Shown piece after piece: positions 8,648 to 15,716 of a stretch of 38,211 nt of DNA. Source of the DNA: a virus. Location of the stretch: IMG/VR virus record IMGVR_UViG_3300045135_000550, positions 1 to 38,211 of that record; one strand, 5' to 3'. Position numbers and translations under genes: made by a program. Under the pieces are notes generated by a model. It saw only the letters and a list, made by a program, of their open reading frames with translations, made no database searches and was not told the DNA's origin. How positions within the stretch are numbered: position 1 is the stretch's first letter; every line of letters begins with the position of its first letter.

Positions 8648-8835
8648 TTGTATCCACCACCTGCTTCTTTATATTGTTTAGCAAGCATTTGAGCTTTTCT
8701 TGCAGACCATTGTCCTGCTCTCCCGCCCTTGTTACCTGCTTTTATTTTTTCAAAAAGTCTTTTACGCATAGTAGGCTTGGTATAGTTACCTGCCTCATTG
8801 ACTGTGCTTTTCTTCTTTGATGTAGTTGTTGACAT
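8644..8835 (-). CDS. Small basic DUF5872-like protein
   Basis: 63 residues, strongly basic. The conserved core runs from KPTMRKRLFEKIKAGNKGG to GQWSARKAQMLAKQYKEAGG. This pattern is shared with small phage and viral proteins of the DUF5872 type. It is coupled to the portal gene through a TAATG overlap. Its charge and place in the packaging/head cluster suggest nucleic-acid contact in the virion. That is inference, as no function is known for the family. Confidence 0.7.
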   Translation of the reverse strand: MSTTTSKKKSTVNEAGNYTKPTMRKRLFEKIKAGNKGGRAGQWSARKAQMLAKQYKEAGGGYK

Positions 8836-10112
8836 TAGACTTCAGGGCCTCCAGTCGCTCCAGAGAACTCACTCTCCCCTGACTGCGGTACAGCTCCGGT
8901 TCCGATGTTGCCGTTACCAGTACCCGTAACTCCAAGGTCTTGGCCTTCTGGAGGTACTCCTGTAGGGCCTCCCATAGCTCCTGATTGTTGACCAGTGGGG
9001 CTAGCTTCCGCATTAGCTGTTTGTCCAGCATTATTTTGCATTCCTATGATTTGAGCCATCAGTGCTGCTTCTTCTGCATTGTTTAAGATCTCATCGGGAT
9101 CTAGCTCAAGAGAATATGCAAGCTCACTAATAAGCTTATCAATCTTAATGAAAGGGGCTACAGCAGGATTCTGAGCAGTCTGTAAGAACATAGTCAGTCG
9201 TTGGCTACGAACTTCTTTCTGCATTAAGCTGTTAGTGCCTGTTGCTTTAACCTCTAAGTCCCCTTGGATGTTTAGCTTTTCATCTAGGAACTGCATGTTC
9301 CATTGAAAGTAAGCTTCTCCAAGAGGCCTTAAAAGAAAATCATCTAGGTTCTTAATGACCGTTTTAATATTCAACGAGGCAGCACCCAATAGCATTGACA
9401 TACCAGAAGCAGTACGAGTCATGCTTTGAACACCAGTTTGACCGTGCGAATAACTAGGAATTCCTGTTTGCTCATCTGCAAGCTGACGGAATCGATCAAA
9501 CATCATCATGTTTTCATTAGATGTATTAGGAAACTTAAGACCATTAATTGCTTGGCCCGGAACACCCGCCTGTCGTCTAAAGACTTTTCCGGGATATATT
9601 TCCATGCTCTGACCACCTACAAGAGCTGACTCATCTACATCAAAGACTAAAGAGCCTGACAAGGCAAGATTATCAATAGCCATTCGTGCGTGACCATTCA
9701 TAATCTTTTGTGAGTCATCCATGTTTTCGGCAACACCAATGCCAAAGAAGCTGTAGGGGTTTCTTTCGTAGGGGAAAGCATGGTAAGGCAGACGGTGAGG
9801 AGTAAATGGATTAACAACAGCCCTAAGCACTAAGCCGTTACAGATCCATGCGTTGATCTGAACTTCGTCAAGATCGTCTACATCTTCTGCTACTTCCATT
9901 CCTACTTCTCGGGCATACTCTGCATCCATTACGCCCCAGTACTCTAAAACTTCAAACTGACCAGACCCATAGTCTTCACCACGCTGATCATCTTTTAATT
10001 CTTGCTCATAGTCTTTAGGTTCGTAGTTTGGCCCCATCTGCAACGCAGTGCGAATAGCATCCTTATCAAAGTAAGGCATACGAGTTAGGCCACGCACCTG
10101 AGACTTGTTCAT
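8835..10112 (-). CDS. Portal protein, C-terminal fragment (after in-frame stop)
   Basis: 425 residues from an internal ATG that has no Shine-Dalgarno sequence. The fragment carries the body of a P22-type portal: FGIGVAENMDDSQKIMNGHA, the DEQTGIPSYSHGQTG segment, helical TRTASGMSMLLGAASLNI and a Gly/Pro-rich tail. It is in the same frame as the fragment at 10134-11009. Only TAA (10134-10136) and seven codons separate the two, and those codons translate as portal-like YVFHRHK. Together they would make a single protein of about 724 residues, a normal portal length for this group. Confidence 0.8.
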   Translation of the reverse strand: MNKSQVRGLTRMPYFDKDAIRTALQMGPNYEPKDYEQELKDDQRGEDYGSGQFEVLEYWGVMDAEYAREVGMEVAEDVDDLDEVQINAWICNGLVLRAVVNPFTPHRLPYHAFPYERNPYSFFGIGVAENMDDSQKIMNGHARMAIDNLALSGSLVFDVDESALVGGQSMEIYPGKVFRRQAGVPGQAINGLKFPNTSNENMMMFDRFRQLADEQTGIPSYSHGQTGVQSMTRTASGMSMLLGAASLNIKTVIKNLDDFLLRPLGEAYFQWNMQFLDEKLNIQGDLEVKATGTNSLMQKEVRSQRLTMFLQTAQNPAVAPFIKIDKLISELAYSLELDPDEILNNAEEAALMAQIIGMQNNAGQTANAEASPTGQQSGAMGGPTGVPPEGQDLGVTGTGNGNIGTGAVPQSGESEFSGATGGPEV

Positions 10113-10133
10113 CTTGTGGCGGTGGAAGACGTA

Positions 10134-11009
10134 TTAACACTCTTCCATATTAGTTGCATTAGGATCAGGAAAGAAATCCCAAATACTTACAAACTCAATC
10201 CGAGGTACTCTAACTTCTTTAGGGTTGTACTCTCGTGTACCGTCTTCGCTTTGTGACCACTTGTTTAAAGTCTTATTAAAGTTAAAAGGCCCTTTAATAA
10301 TTCCAGTGCCAAATAGTGCTTGCTCAAATAAAGCATTACGAAGTTCACTAGATCCATGAGACTCTTCTATCTGATCATGGATTAACTTCTCCATACGCCT
10401 TGCTGCTTCTTGAGCAGGTTTAGTCTGATAGACGTTTGGAATTTGAGCAGGGCCGGGTTTTAGGTTGTCTTTCAAAAAGACATCCATATCTTCGGTCTCG
10501 CCCTTTATGTAGGTGGCACCCGCATTTAAGGTCTTAGCATCACCTGCGTATCCGACATCGTATGGGTCGCTCATTTCAGGCTGCGGGGCCGTACTTGTTT
10601 CAATTCCCGGTAAAGGAGCAGTAGTATCTAGATGAGCATACTCGCTTACTCCTTCTGGGATCTTTGATTCACTAATGCCAATAGGAAGCTTGTTAGAACC
10701 AAAGACTACATCTACTAACTGACCAAATGCGGCCAGTACTTTTGTCTTAGTAACTTTAACGAACACACGAGACTTTTCGCTTTCTCGGAACTTAACATGC
10801 TTAGGGTATAACCCCCTATAATTATGATAGGCATTAATCCATCGAGACTCATCGTAATCACGAGCCTGTTGAGCAGCAGCGTAACGATCAGTAATAATAC
10901 CAACAAACTGATTGTGTAAAGACTCTTCGAGCTTTAGCTCTAGGCCTTCCTCGCCTTCAACATCATTAAAGTAGATGTTGTCTGCTCCGGTTAATGTATT
11001 GTCCTTCAT
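10134..11009 (-). CDS. Portal protein, N-terminal fragment (ends at in-frame TAA)
   Basis: 291 residues. It holds the N-terminal helices (EESLHNQFVGIITDRYAAAQ) and the clip/wing entry of a P22-like portal. This includes GSSELRNALFEQALFGTGII and FVSIWDFFPDPNATNMEEC, a motif that in complete portals runs straight on into the next segment. The frame closes at TAA (10134-10136) in mid-domain, immediately after the conserved FFPDPNA motif. A point change (for example GAA or CAA to TAA), a sequencing error or stop-codon readthrough would each explain it. The portal is essential, so a truly dead gene is unlikely in a viable phage. Confidence 0.8.
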   Translation of the reverse strand: MKDNTLTGADNIYFNDVEGEEGLELKLEESLHNQFVGIITDRYAAAQQARDYDESRWINAYHNYRGLYPKHVKFRESEKSRVFVKVTKTKVLAAFGQLVDVVFGSNKLPIGISESKIPEGVSEYAHLDTTAPLPGIETSTAPQPEMSDPYDVGYAGDAKTLNAGATYIKGETEDMDVFLKDNLKPGPAQIPNVYQTKPAQEAARRMEKLIHDQIEESHGSSELRNALFEQALFGTGIIKGPFNFNKTLNKWSQSEDGTREYNPKEVRVPRIEFVSIWDFFPDPNATNMEEC

Positions 11010-11024
11010 AGAAGTTCCTTGTTT

Positions 11025-12704
11025 TTAATACCCAAACTCTGAGTCTATGGGCGTATAGGCCTGTTCCATATGTAAATGCCTTATACGAGCTAAAGGATCA
11101 TTTATACGAGGCCTAGACATAATTAAATATCTTAAAGCATCATATGCGTGATCAGAAGCATGTGTATCCACATCTTCAGGGTTTGACTTATCTAAGGGAA
11201 TACTTTGAAGTTCGCGTATCAGGTTCGGGCAAGTATTGAATATTTGCAATCGTGGCCTACCGCTTTGCTGAAACTTTAAGTATTCGTGAATCTGTATTTT
11301 TCCGGGTATACGGGACTTGTCTGCTCTTCTTAGCTTGTGTCCCATCTTTAACAGTGCTTCGCCTACTGTTGGCCCTGTAGCTCCTGTCTTAGCCCACGCA
11401 GCCCCGTCAAGAACTCCGGGAACTGCAAAAGGATCTGCTGCTTCCATCTCGGCAATCATATGCCCTAGATCTTCGCCTGTCAGTCCTTTCTTATATAATT
11501 CTCTGTAGACCACTAAAGTACCATCACTAGGATCTACTGCTGCCCAAATGCAAGCACTTTCTGAGGCATAACCGTAGTCAATGCCTTTTATCCTTTCCCA
11601 CCCTATAGGGATCTCAAAAGGAATGGTTACATGCGCAAAAGGATCAAACTCTGTAAAGGCTGCTCCTTCTGCTACATCCCAGTTACCTTCTAGCAACTGT
11701 CTGCGCTGTACTTCTGGTAGGGCCTTAAGCATTTGCTCATAGCGCCCATCTTCAGCTAGATAAGGATTGTCATCTAGCCTAGCAGGGATAAACTTCCTGC
11801 TTAGCCCATCAGAGCCTTCAAAAGGCTCGTTAGGCGGGTTTGGATCAATATACCGTTTCTTTACCCAGTGCGCCCCTGATCCACCGGGGTTAGCAGTACA
11901 ACGCATGTACGTCTCTATTTCTGGGTCTGTAGTACGCAATCGAGATGCTAGGTAATTCCAAGCAAACTCGGTCGGTAGGTGAGTAATCTCATCAAAGCCT
12001 ATCCAAGAATAAGCTTGACCTTGGTAACGGTAGACATCTGCATCTCGCTCCAAGAACCCGAACTCTACTTTAGCCCCACTAGGGAACGTCCAAAGCTTTT
12101 CTACTTCTTTGTACTTAGAGCCGGGGAAAGCCTGTGGGTATAACTCCCTGCTCTTGTCTATAATCTCTCTTAGCTCTGGCATTGACCGTCTGATGATCAA
12201 AGCCCTGTGAGAAGCCCTATGAGCGTATCTGAGAGGATCGATAAGCATAGCATAGGACTTACCACCCCCTGCTGCTCCACCGTACAGTACGTCCGTCTCA
12301 GGGGCTGCTAAGAAGTCCGTCTGAGGGCCGGGATTAGGCCTGAAGATAATGTTGTCATTAGCTTCTTCGCGCAGAGGCTTAGGGACATTCTCAAGAATAT
12401 CATCTGTAATGACTTTATTCTTATTAGCTTTATCGAGCTTTCCTAGAGTTTCTTTAGCGGCATTAAGCTTTTCACGCTCCTGCCGCAGCTTTACTCTTAA
12501 CTTCTCTGCCTTCTTTTCTTTTTCTCGTAAGGCCTTTCGGGCTGCAAGTTTAGCTTTAGTCTCTGAATGGAAGTTGTAGCCTCTTCCTTTAGAACCCTTT
12601 GGCCTCCCAGTTTTCTTTTTTGGAGTACCGTCTTTCTTGAGGACGAAACTTCCGTCTTCATTCGTTAGATAGTTCTCTGGGTGCTTCTGCCAATCTTCTT
12701 GCAT
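11025..12704 (-). CDS. terL: Terminase large subunit
   Basis: 559 residues. The packaging ATPase holds Walker A GGAAGGGKS at about 142-150 and Walker B SWIGFDE with the catalytic pair at about 238-239. A TANPGG coupling motif lies at about 270. The RNase H-like nuclease has GIDYGY (Asp about 376), DGAAW and the C-terminal DHAYDALRYL motif. It cuts concatemers and pumps DNA into heads through the portal encoded downstream. The first 120 residues are an unusual Lys/Arg/Glu-rich extension with an AT-hook-like GRPKGSKGRG at 33-42 and a predicted coiled coil at about 48-95. The start overlaps the preceding gene by 47 bases. Confidence 0.95.
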   Translation of the reverse strand: MQEDWQKHPENYLTNEDGSFVLKKDGTPKKKTGRPKGSKGRGYNFHSETKAKLAARKALREKEKKAEKLRVKLRQEREKLNAAKETLGKLDKANKNKVITDDILENVPKPLREEANDNIIFRPNPGPQTDFLAAPETDVLYGGAAGGGKSYAMLIDPLRYAHRASHRALIIRRSMPELREIIDKSRELYPQAFPGSKYKEVEKLWTFPSGAKVEFGFLERDADVYRYQGQAYSWIGFDEITHLPTEFAWNYLASRLRTTDPEIETYMRCTANPGGSGAHWVKKRYIDPNPPNEPFEGSDGLSRKFIPARLDDNPYLAEDGRYEQMLKALPEVQRRQLLEGNWDVAEGAAFTEFDPFAHVTIPFEIPIGWERIKGIDYGYASESACIWAAVDPSDGTLVVYRELYKKGLTGEDLGHMIAEMEAADPFAVPGVLDGAAWAKTGATGPTVGEALLKMGHKLRRADKSRIPGKIQIHEYLKFQQSGRPRLQIFNTCPNLIRELQSIPLDKSNPEDVDTHASDHAYDALRYLIMSRPRINDPLARIRHLHMEQAYTPIDSEFGY

Positions 12705-12918
12705 CTTTGTCTATTATCTTCTTTAGTCCAACATGACTGAGAGTACGACCAGTAGAGAAGGATAACCACTCTGCCCCATCTCTTAGTGAGAGGGCTTTAG
12801 ATTTTACTAGATCTTTAATGTGTTCTAGTTCTTCCTGCTCTTCTGGTACTGGCTCCAAGTAATGAGGGTCTTTGGAGAGTTTATAGCCAAAAGGTATTGT
12901 GCTGCTAGTTCGCCTCAT
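12658..12918 (-). CDS. Small protein between terminase subunits
   Basis: 86 residues from the ATG at 12918, preceded by AAGG. A longer reading from 12951 lies inside the terminase small-subunit gene and is less likely. The sequence starts MRRTSSTIPFGYKLSKDPHY, followed by an acidic helix and RDGAEWLSFSTGRTLSHVGL, which looks like a helix-turn-helix. Similar small proteins sit next to terminases in marine phages. It may help in DNA recognition during packaging. Function is inferred from position only. It overlaps both terminase genes. Confidence 0.65.
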   Translation of the reverse strand: MRRTSSTIPFGYKLSKDPHYLEPVPEEQEELEHIKDLVKSKALSLRDGAEWLSFSTGRTLSHVGLKKIIDKDARRLAEAPRELSNE

Positions 12919-13285
12919 AAGTAGCCTTAGCGGGTATAATGAATAACCCACCAGTTACATTGTTATTAACTTCTAGCTTATCTTGTTTCCCTAGGCCTGT
13001 GCGGTCTAGAATTGTTTGGGCTGCTTGTAGTCGAATATTAGCCTGAGGAATAGGTGCATCTGAGTGCATTACCTCTACAAGCTTCATTGCGGCTTGAGGT
13101 GCTGATTGTGCTAAGATGTTAGAGGCTAAATCGATTATTTCATGTTTGAGGGATTTGACAACTTGCCAATGACTATTCTCAGCATAACCTGCAAGCTCAG
13201 CGGCTTTCTTAGGATCACCTCCCGTTTCGACTAGTGCGTCCAAGAAACTCTGCTGCTTGATTGTAAGTTCTTTTTTGTTGCTCAT
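12905..13285 (-). CDS. terS: Terminase small subunit-like protein
   Basis: 126 residues. The N-terminal LTIKQQSFLDALVETGGDPKKAAELAGY is characteristic of the DNA-binding helix-turn-helix of small terminases. It is followed by a helical oligomerisation region (SAPQAAMKLVEVMHS, ANIRLQAAQTILDRTGL). It is the first gene of the late operon, in front of the large terminase. Its ATG lies only about 8 bases past the -10 box of a perfect leftward promoter, so the message would be leaderless or nearly so. The next in-frame ATG is far inside the protein (residue 67). Confidence 0.8.
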   Translation of the reverse strand: MSNKKELTIKQQSFLDALVETGGDPKKAAELAGYAENSHWQVVKSLKHEIIDLASNILAQSAPQAAMKLVEVMHSDAPIPQANIRLQAAQTILDRTGLGKQDKLEVNNNVTGGLFIIPAKATYEAN

Positions 13286-13292
13286 GTTAGGT

Positions 13293-13321
13293 ATTATAAC
13301 AACTATTTAACAGTTTGTCAA
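13293..13321 (-). promoter_or_regulatory. Perfect-consensus sigma70 promoter for the late operon
   Basis: On the minus strand, TTGACA (plus-strand TGTCAA at 13316-13321), a 17-base spacer and TATAAT (plus-strand ATTATA at 13293-13298) match the bacterial housekeeping consensus exactly. The expected start of transcription is about 13285-13287, at the terS start codon. A consensus promoter on late genes needs some form of timing control; the inverted repeat covering the -35 box is a candidate operator. Confidence 0.85.
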
Positions 13322-13353
13322 GTACTTTTTGAAACTAATTAATACTTGACAAA
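13314..13353. promoter_or_regulatory. Inverted repeat covering both -35 boxes (candidate operator)
   Basis: TTTGTCAAGTA at 13314-13324 and TACTTGACAAA at 13343-13353 are perfect 11-bp inverted copies separated by 18 bases of AT-rich DNA. Each arm contains the -35 hexamer of one of the two divergent promoters. Part of the symmetry is forced by the two -35 boxes, but AGTA/TACT extends it by four to five base pairs. A dimeric regulator bound here could control both promoters together. Confidence 0.55.
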
Positions 13354-13374
13354 TGGTGAATTTACCTGTATAAT
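13346..13374 (+). promoter_or_regulatory. Perfect-consensus sigma70 promoter for the early region
   Basis: TTGACA at 13346-13351, 17-base spacer, TATAAT at 13369-13374. The predicted start is near 13381-13383, where the RNA would begin with a GACCC/GGGTC stem. It would transcribe about 900 bases of non-coding DNA before the first early gene at 14290. Confidence 0.85.
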
Positions 13375-13382
13375 ACTCTTGA

Positions 13383-13923
13383 GACCCCCCGGGTCACATA
13401 TAGATAATAGTAAGGTAACAGTAAGACCTTTCTTTAAAGATCTTTAAAGATCTCAATCACCCCGCCTAAGTCTTTTAAATACCCGCCCTAACTGCTTTAC
13501 AGTCTTAAACGGACTAGTTACGCACCGAGAGATTCCACCGCCTAGACTTGTTAACACTCTAAAGTCCTCCAAAATGTATGAGCATTAGTATATATACTAG
13601 GGGGACCCCCATGGCCTCCTGCCCCCTCCCTAGTCTTAATAAGACTAGGGAGACTTTAGAGCCTAGACTAAAGTCTAGCCAGTTCTTGGGAGGCCTCTAA
13701 AGACTCAAGAGTCTTTAGAGATCTTTGAGGCCTCAGAGACTCCTAAGCTCGTAGAGCTTCCTCTCAAGTTTACATAGACTCGTAGAGTCTAAAGAGCCTC
13801 TAGAGTAAAACTCTAGAGACCCTTGAAACTAATAGTTTCAAGAACCTACAGCATTAACCTCCTTCCTCCTAAACTCTCTAGAGAGTTTAAAGAAAACTCT
13901 AGAGATCTAAAAAGATCTCTAGA
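13383..13923. repeat. Array of perfect hairpins/palindromes in the control region
   Basis: About eleven short perfect inverted repeats in 540 bp: 13383-13395, 13432-13449, 13626-13652 (13-bp arms), 13663-13678, 13695-13720 (12-bp arms), 13745-13759, 13775-13791, 13798-13818, 13822-13842, 13871-13888 and 13898-13923 (11-bp arms). From 13626 on they are close-packed, and most have loops of 1-4 bases. They reuse words such as CTCTAGAG, AGACTC, AAAGATCT and CTCGTAGAG. The symmetry acts equally on DNA and on RNA from either strand. No run of T follows most of them, so they are not ordinary terminators. The non-coding stretch 13286-14289 holds no credible ORF. Confidence 0.8.
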
Positions 13924-13957
13924 AATCTCCTCGTTTTAGTCCTCCTCCTCGTGCGTC

Positions 13958-14205
13958 TTTCACAACCGCATTATGCTCAGGGAAAGAGCTTGACCAAGAC
14001 CACCGCCGATGCTACTCGCGTTGTTTCACAACCGCATAATGCGCAGGGAAACGGCTTGACAGCTTCCGGCTCAAAATGCTATGCGCCGTGTTTCACAACC
14101 GCATAATGCGCAGGGAAACCGTTGACAGCAGCAACTCGATGGTGTTAGTCACGCCGCTACGCTCGCTCTTTCACAACCGCATAATGCGCAGGGAAAGCAG
14201 TTGAC
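13958..14205 (+). repeat. Four 28-bp repeats, each followed by TTGAC
   Basis: Copies at 13958-13985, 14024-14051, 14091-14118 and 14169-14196. Copies 2-4 are identical; copy 1 differs at two positions. Each starts TTTCACAACC, has CGCATAATGCG as a perfect inner palindrome and ends CAGGGAAA. Four bases after each (three after the third) comes TTGAC (13990, 14056, 14122, 14201), giving spacings of 66, 66 and 79. Weak -10-like hexamers lie 17-18 bases further on, the best being TTTAAT at 14225. The array may be a set of tandem promoters with an operator each, or replication-origin iterons. It directly precedes the first early gene. Confidence 0.8.
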
Positions 14206-14289
14206 GGCAAATCGACCCTGTGCCTTTAATGGAAACCGTCACCGAAACGGCGACACCAAAAATCACATCACATCACAAAGGTACATAAC

Positions 14290-14892
14290 ATGGCTACATA
14301 TAACACTCCTGCAACAGCAATCGCCTCAAGCAAGCAAATTTGGGCAGTCAGCAACAAGTTCACCTCTATGTTCATAGAGGCCAATGAGATTCCTCGGGTC
14401 AAGTGGAAAATTGTGTCTAAGCGTATATTTGCCACCCTGATGCATACAAATCCCGATGGGATTACTCATGGCAAAATCCAAGAGTACTTCGCCGCCACCG
14501 AGCTACCGAAGGTAATCATCGGGCTAGTTAAGGCTGACGGCCTCAAGGATGAGCCTAAAGCTGCTAAAGCAGCCCCCAAGAAGAAAGCACCTGCTAAAGC
14601 AGCACCCAAGGCTAAAGCACCTGCTAAAGCAGCTCCCAAGCCTAAGGCAGCTAAGTTGCACAAGAGCATAGCAGATTATCTGGAGTCAGGCTTAATATCT
14701 CCGAAGGAGGCTCAGCAAATCCAGAAAGAGTTTGAAACTACTGGCAAGCTGCCTTTTCCTAAGGATGAGCCTAAAGCTCAAGGCACAGAGGCTCGACTGA
14801 CCTTCCTCGAAGAGACAGCAGTCTTACAGATGCAGAAGATTGAATCCATCGAAGATGGCCTTGCACAAATCCTCCTCGCTGTCCGAGGCTAA
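14290..14892 (+). CDS. First early gene: histone H1-like Lys/Ala/Pro-rich protein
   Basis: 200 residues. Residues 1-80 form a mixed domain I do not recognise (IWAVSNKFTSMFIEANEIPR, LMHTNPDGITHGKIQEYF). Residues 90-124 are a tract of AKAAPK/KAPAKAAPK repeats like the tails of histone H1 or bacterial H1-like proteins, which bind DNA or RNA without sequence preference. Residues 125-155 (IADYLESGLISPKEAQQIQK) are a short helical hairpin. Residues 165-198 are a likely coiled coil. It has AAAGG 8 bases before the ATG and is first after the repeat array. It may coat phage DNA or perturb the host nucleoid; this is inference. Confidence 0.8.
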   Translation: MATYNTPATAIASSKQIWAVSNKFTSMFIEANEIPRVKWKIVSKRIFATLMHTNPDGITHGKIQEYFAATELPKVIIGLVKADGLKDEPKAAKAAPKKKAPAKAAPKAKAPAKAAPKPKAAKLHKSIADYLESGLISPKEAQQIQKEFETTGKLPFPKDEPKAQGTEARLTFLEETAVLQMQKIESIEDGLAQILLAVRG

Positions 14893-14901
14893 CTGTTAAC
14901 T

Positions 14902-14917
14902 GCCCCCTTCGGGGGGC
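14902..14917 (+). terminator. GC hairpin after the first early gene
   Basis: GCCCCC, loop TTCG, GGGGGC, starting 10 bases after the stop of the H1-like gene. There is no proper T run after it (TTC only). It may be a weak terminator, or an RNA 3'-end stabiliser that lowers expression of the genes that follow. Confidence 0.5.
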
Positions 14918-14935
14918 TTCACTGGAGTTTTAAAT

Positions 14936-15175
14936 ATGAATAATACTACCGCAGTTACACTGCCAGTTTGGGCTATAGAGTTATTAACTGAAGGCCATGA
15001 GCCAGATAGTTTAGAAGATCTAATGACTATTCAAACTTGGATGCATAATTTAATAGATAAGCATACTCATCTTGGTTTCGAGCCTTGGCCTTTTGAAGGC
15101 CCATTCTTCTCAGACTTTAATGATCTTAATGATCAGCCCGGTTTCTGCTGCAAGATTAGATTTAGTCATCCTTAA
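14936..15175 (+). CDS. Hypothetical early protein (79 aa)
   Basis: Acidic, aromatic-rich product with TLPVWAIELLTEGHEPDSLE, then a FEPWPFEGPFFSDFNDLNDQ segment. The ribosome site GGAG lies 9 bases upstream. I do not recognise it. It opens a run of small co-directional genes with short spacers, the usual home of host-takeover proteins in lytic phages. Confidence 0.65.
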   Translation: MNNTTAVTLPVWAIELLTEGHEPDSLEDLMTIQTWMHNLIDKHTHLGFEPWPFEGPFFSDFNDLNDQPGFCCKIRFSHP

Positions 15176-15186
15176 GAGGTTTCAGA

Positions 15187-15360
15187 ATGTTTCAAGTATT
15201 AAAATATAAACTCAACCCGTTCTGGACTTTGGTTTATAAGCAGGATTACTTGGTTAATTCGCCTTACAAGATTACATATACTGGCAAGTTTAAAGTGGGC
15301 ATCAGTCTACCTACCGGAAGACACAGCCACAGTTACTATGTATTTCAAAAAGTTAAATAA
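15187..15360 (+). CDS. Hypothetical small basic protein (57 aa)
   Basis: Frame from ATG 15187 to TAA 15360, with AGAGGT 5-6 bases before the start. Begins MFQVLKYKLNPFWTLVYKQD and contains ITYTGKFKVGISLPTGRHSH. Rich in Lys, Tyr and beta-forming residues, with no membrane segment. No family recognised. It fills an otherwise empty gap in a tightly packed operon, which supports it being real. Confidence 0.6.
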   Translation: MFQVLKYKLNPFWTLVYKQDYLVNSPYKITYTGKFKVGISLPTGRHSHSYYVFQKVK

Positions 15361-15377
15361 ACCAAAAGGAAACGAAA

Positions 15378-15605
15378 ATGTCAGCTCCCAAGTTAAATTT
15401 TAAAATCAAAGAAAATAGCAAAACAGTTTGGGTTGATAATTCTACACTCGACTCAGAGTCTAAAATATCAGCCATAAAGGTATTTCAAATCAAAAAGCAC
15501 TCTATAGTTTCCAAAATTGAAGCAATAGGTAATGCTAGTTTAACTACACTTACTTTTGAGCTAAAGACAGGTGAAGTACAAGAAGTACAGCTATTTGAGA
15601 ATTAA
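15378..15605 (+). CDS. Hypothetical small protein (75 aa)
   Basis: Begins MSAPKLNFKIKENSKTVWVD. Predicted mostly beta, with alternating charged and hydrophobic residues, ending LKTGEVQEVQLFEN. Ribosome site AAAAGGAAA upstream. Unrecognised. A strong hairpin follows its stop at 15625. Confidence 0.6.
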   Translation: MSAPKLNFKIKENSKTVWVDNSTLDSESKISAIKVFQIKKHSIVSKIEAIGNASLTTLTFELKTGEVQEVQLFEN

Positions 15606-15624
15606 ATAATTATATAAACCTTTA

Positions 15625-15651
15625 TAGCCCTTACAGGAAGTGTAAGGGCTA
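15625..15651 (+). terminator. Perfect 11-bp hairpin in an intergenic gap
   Basis: TAGCCCTTACA, loop GGAAG, TGTAAGGGCTA. The 111-base gap 15606-15716 holds this and a GC-rich stretch (AAAGGCCGCCGTCGAG) unlike the AT-rich surroundings. No T run follows, so it may be an RNA processing or stability element rather than a terminator. Confidence 0.5.
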
Positions 15652-15716
15652 GAAAGCTTTAAAGGCCGCCGTCGAGCTGCCGTCACTCACCGACCATCAA
15701 ACCGAGGACAACCAAA

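Noticed and set aside
8795-9031. 78-residue open frame on the minus strand
   Set aside because: It overlaps the portal C-terminal coding region in another frame, lacks a good ribosome site, and its composition follows from the Gly/Pro-rich portal tail.
13611-13700. Short ATG frame (about 29 codons) inside the hairpin array
   Set aside because: No ribosome site, and its codons are imposed by the palindromes.
13958-14196. CRISPR array (four near-identical 28-bp repeats with 38-50-base spacers)
   Set aside because: Spacer lengths vary, each spacer carries TTGAC at the same place, no cas genes are present and the array lies directly upstream of the first early gene. A regulatory or iteron array explains it better.
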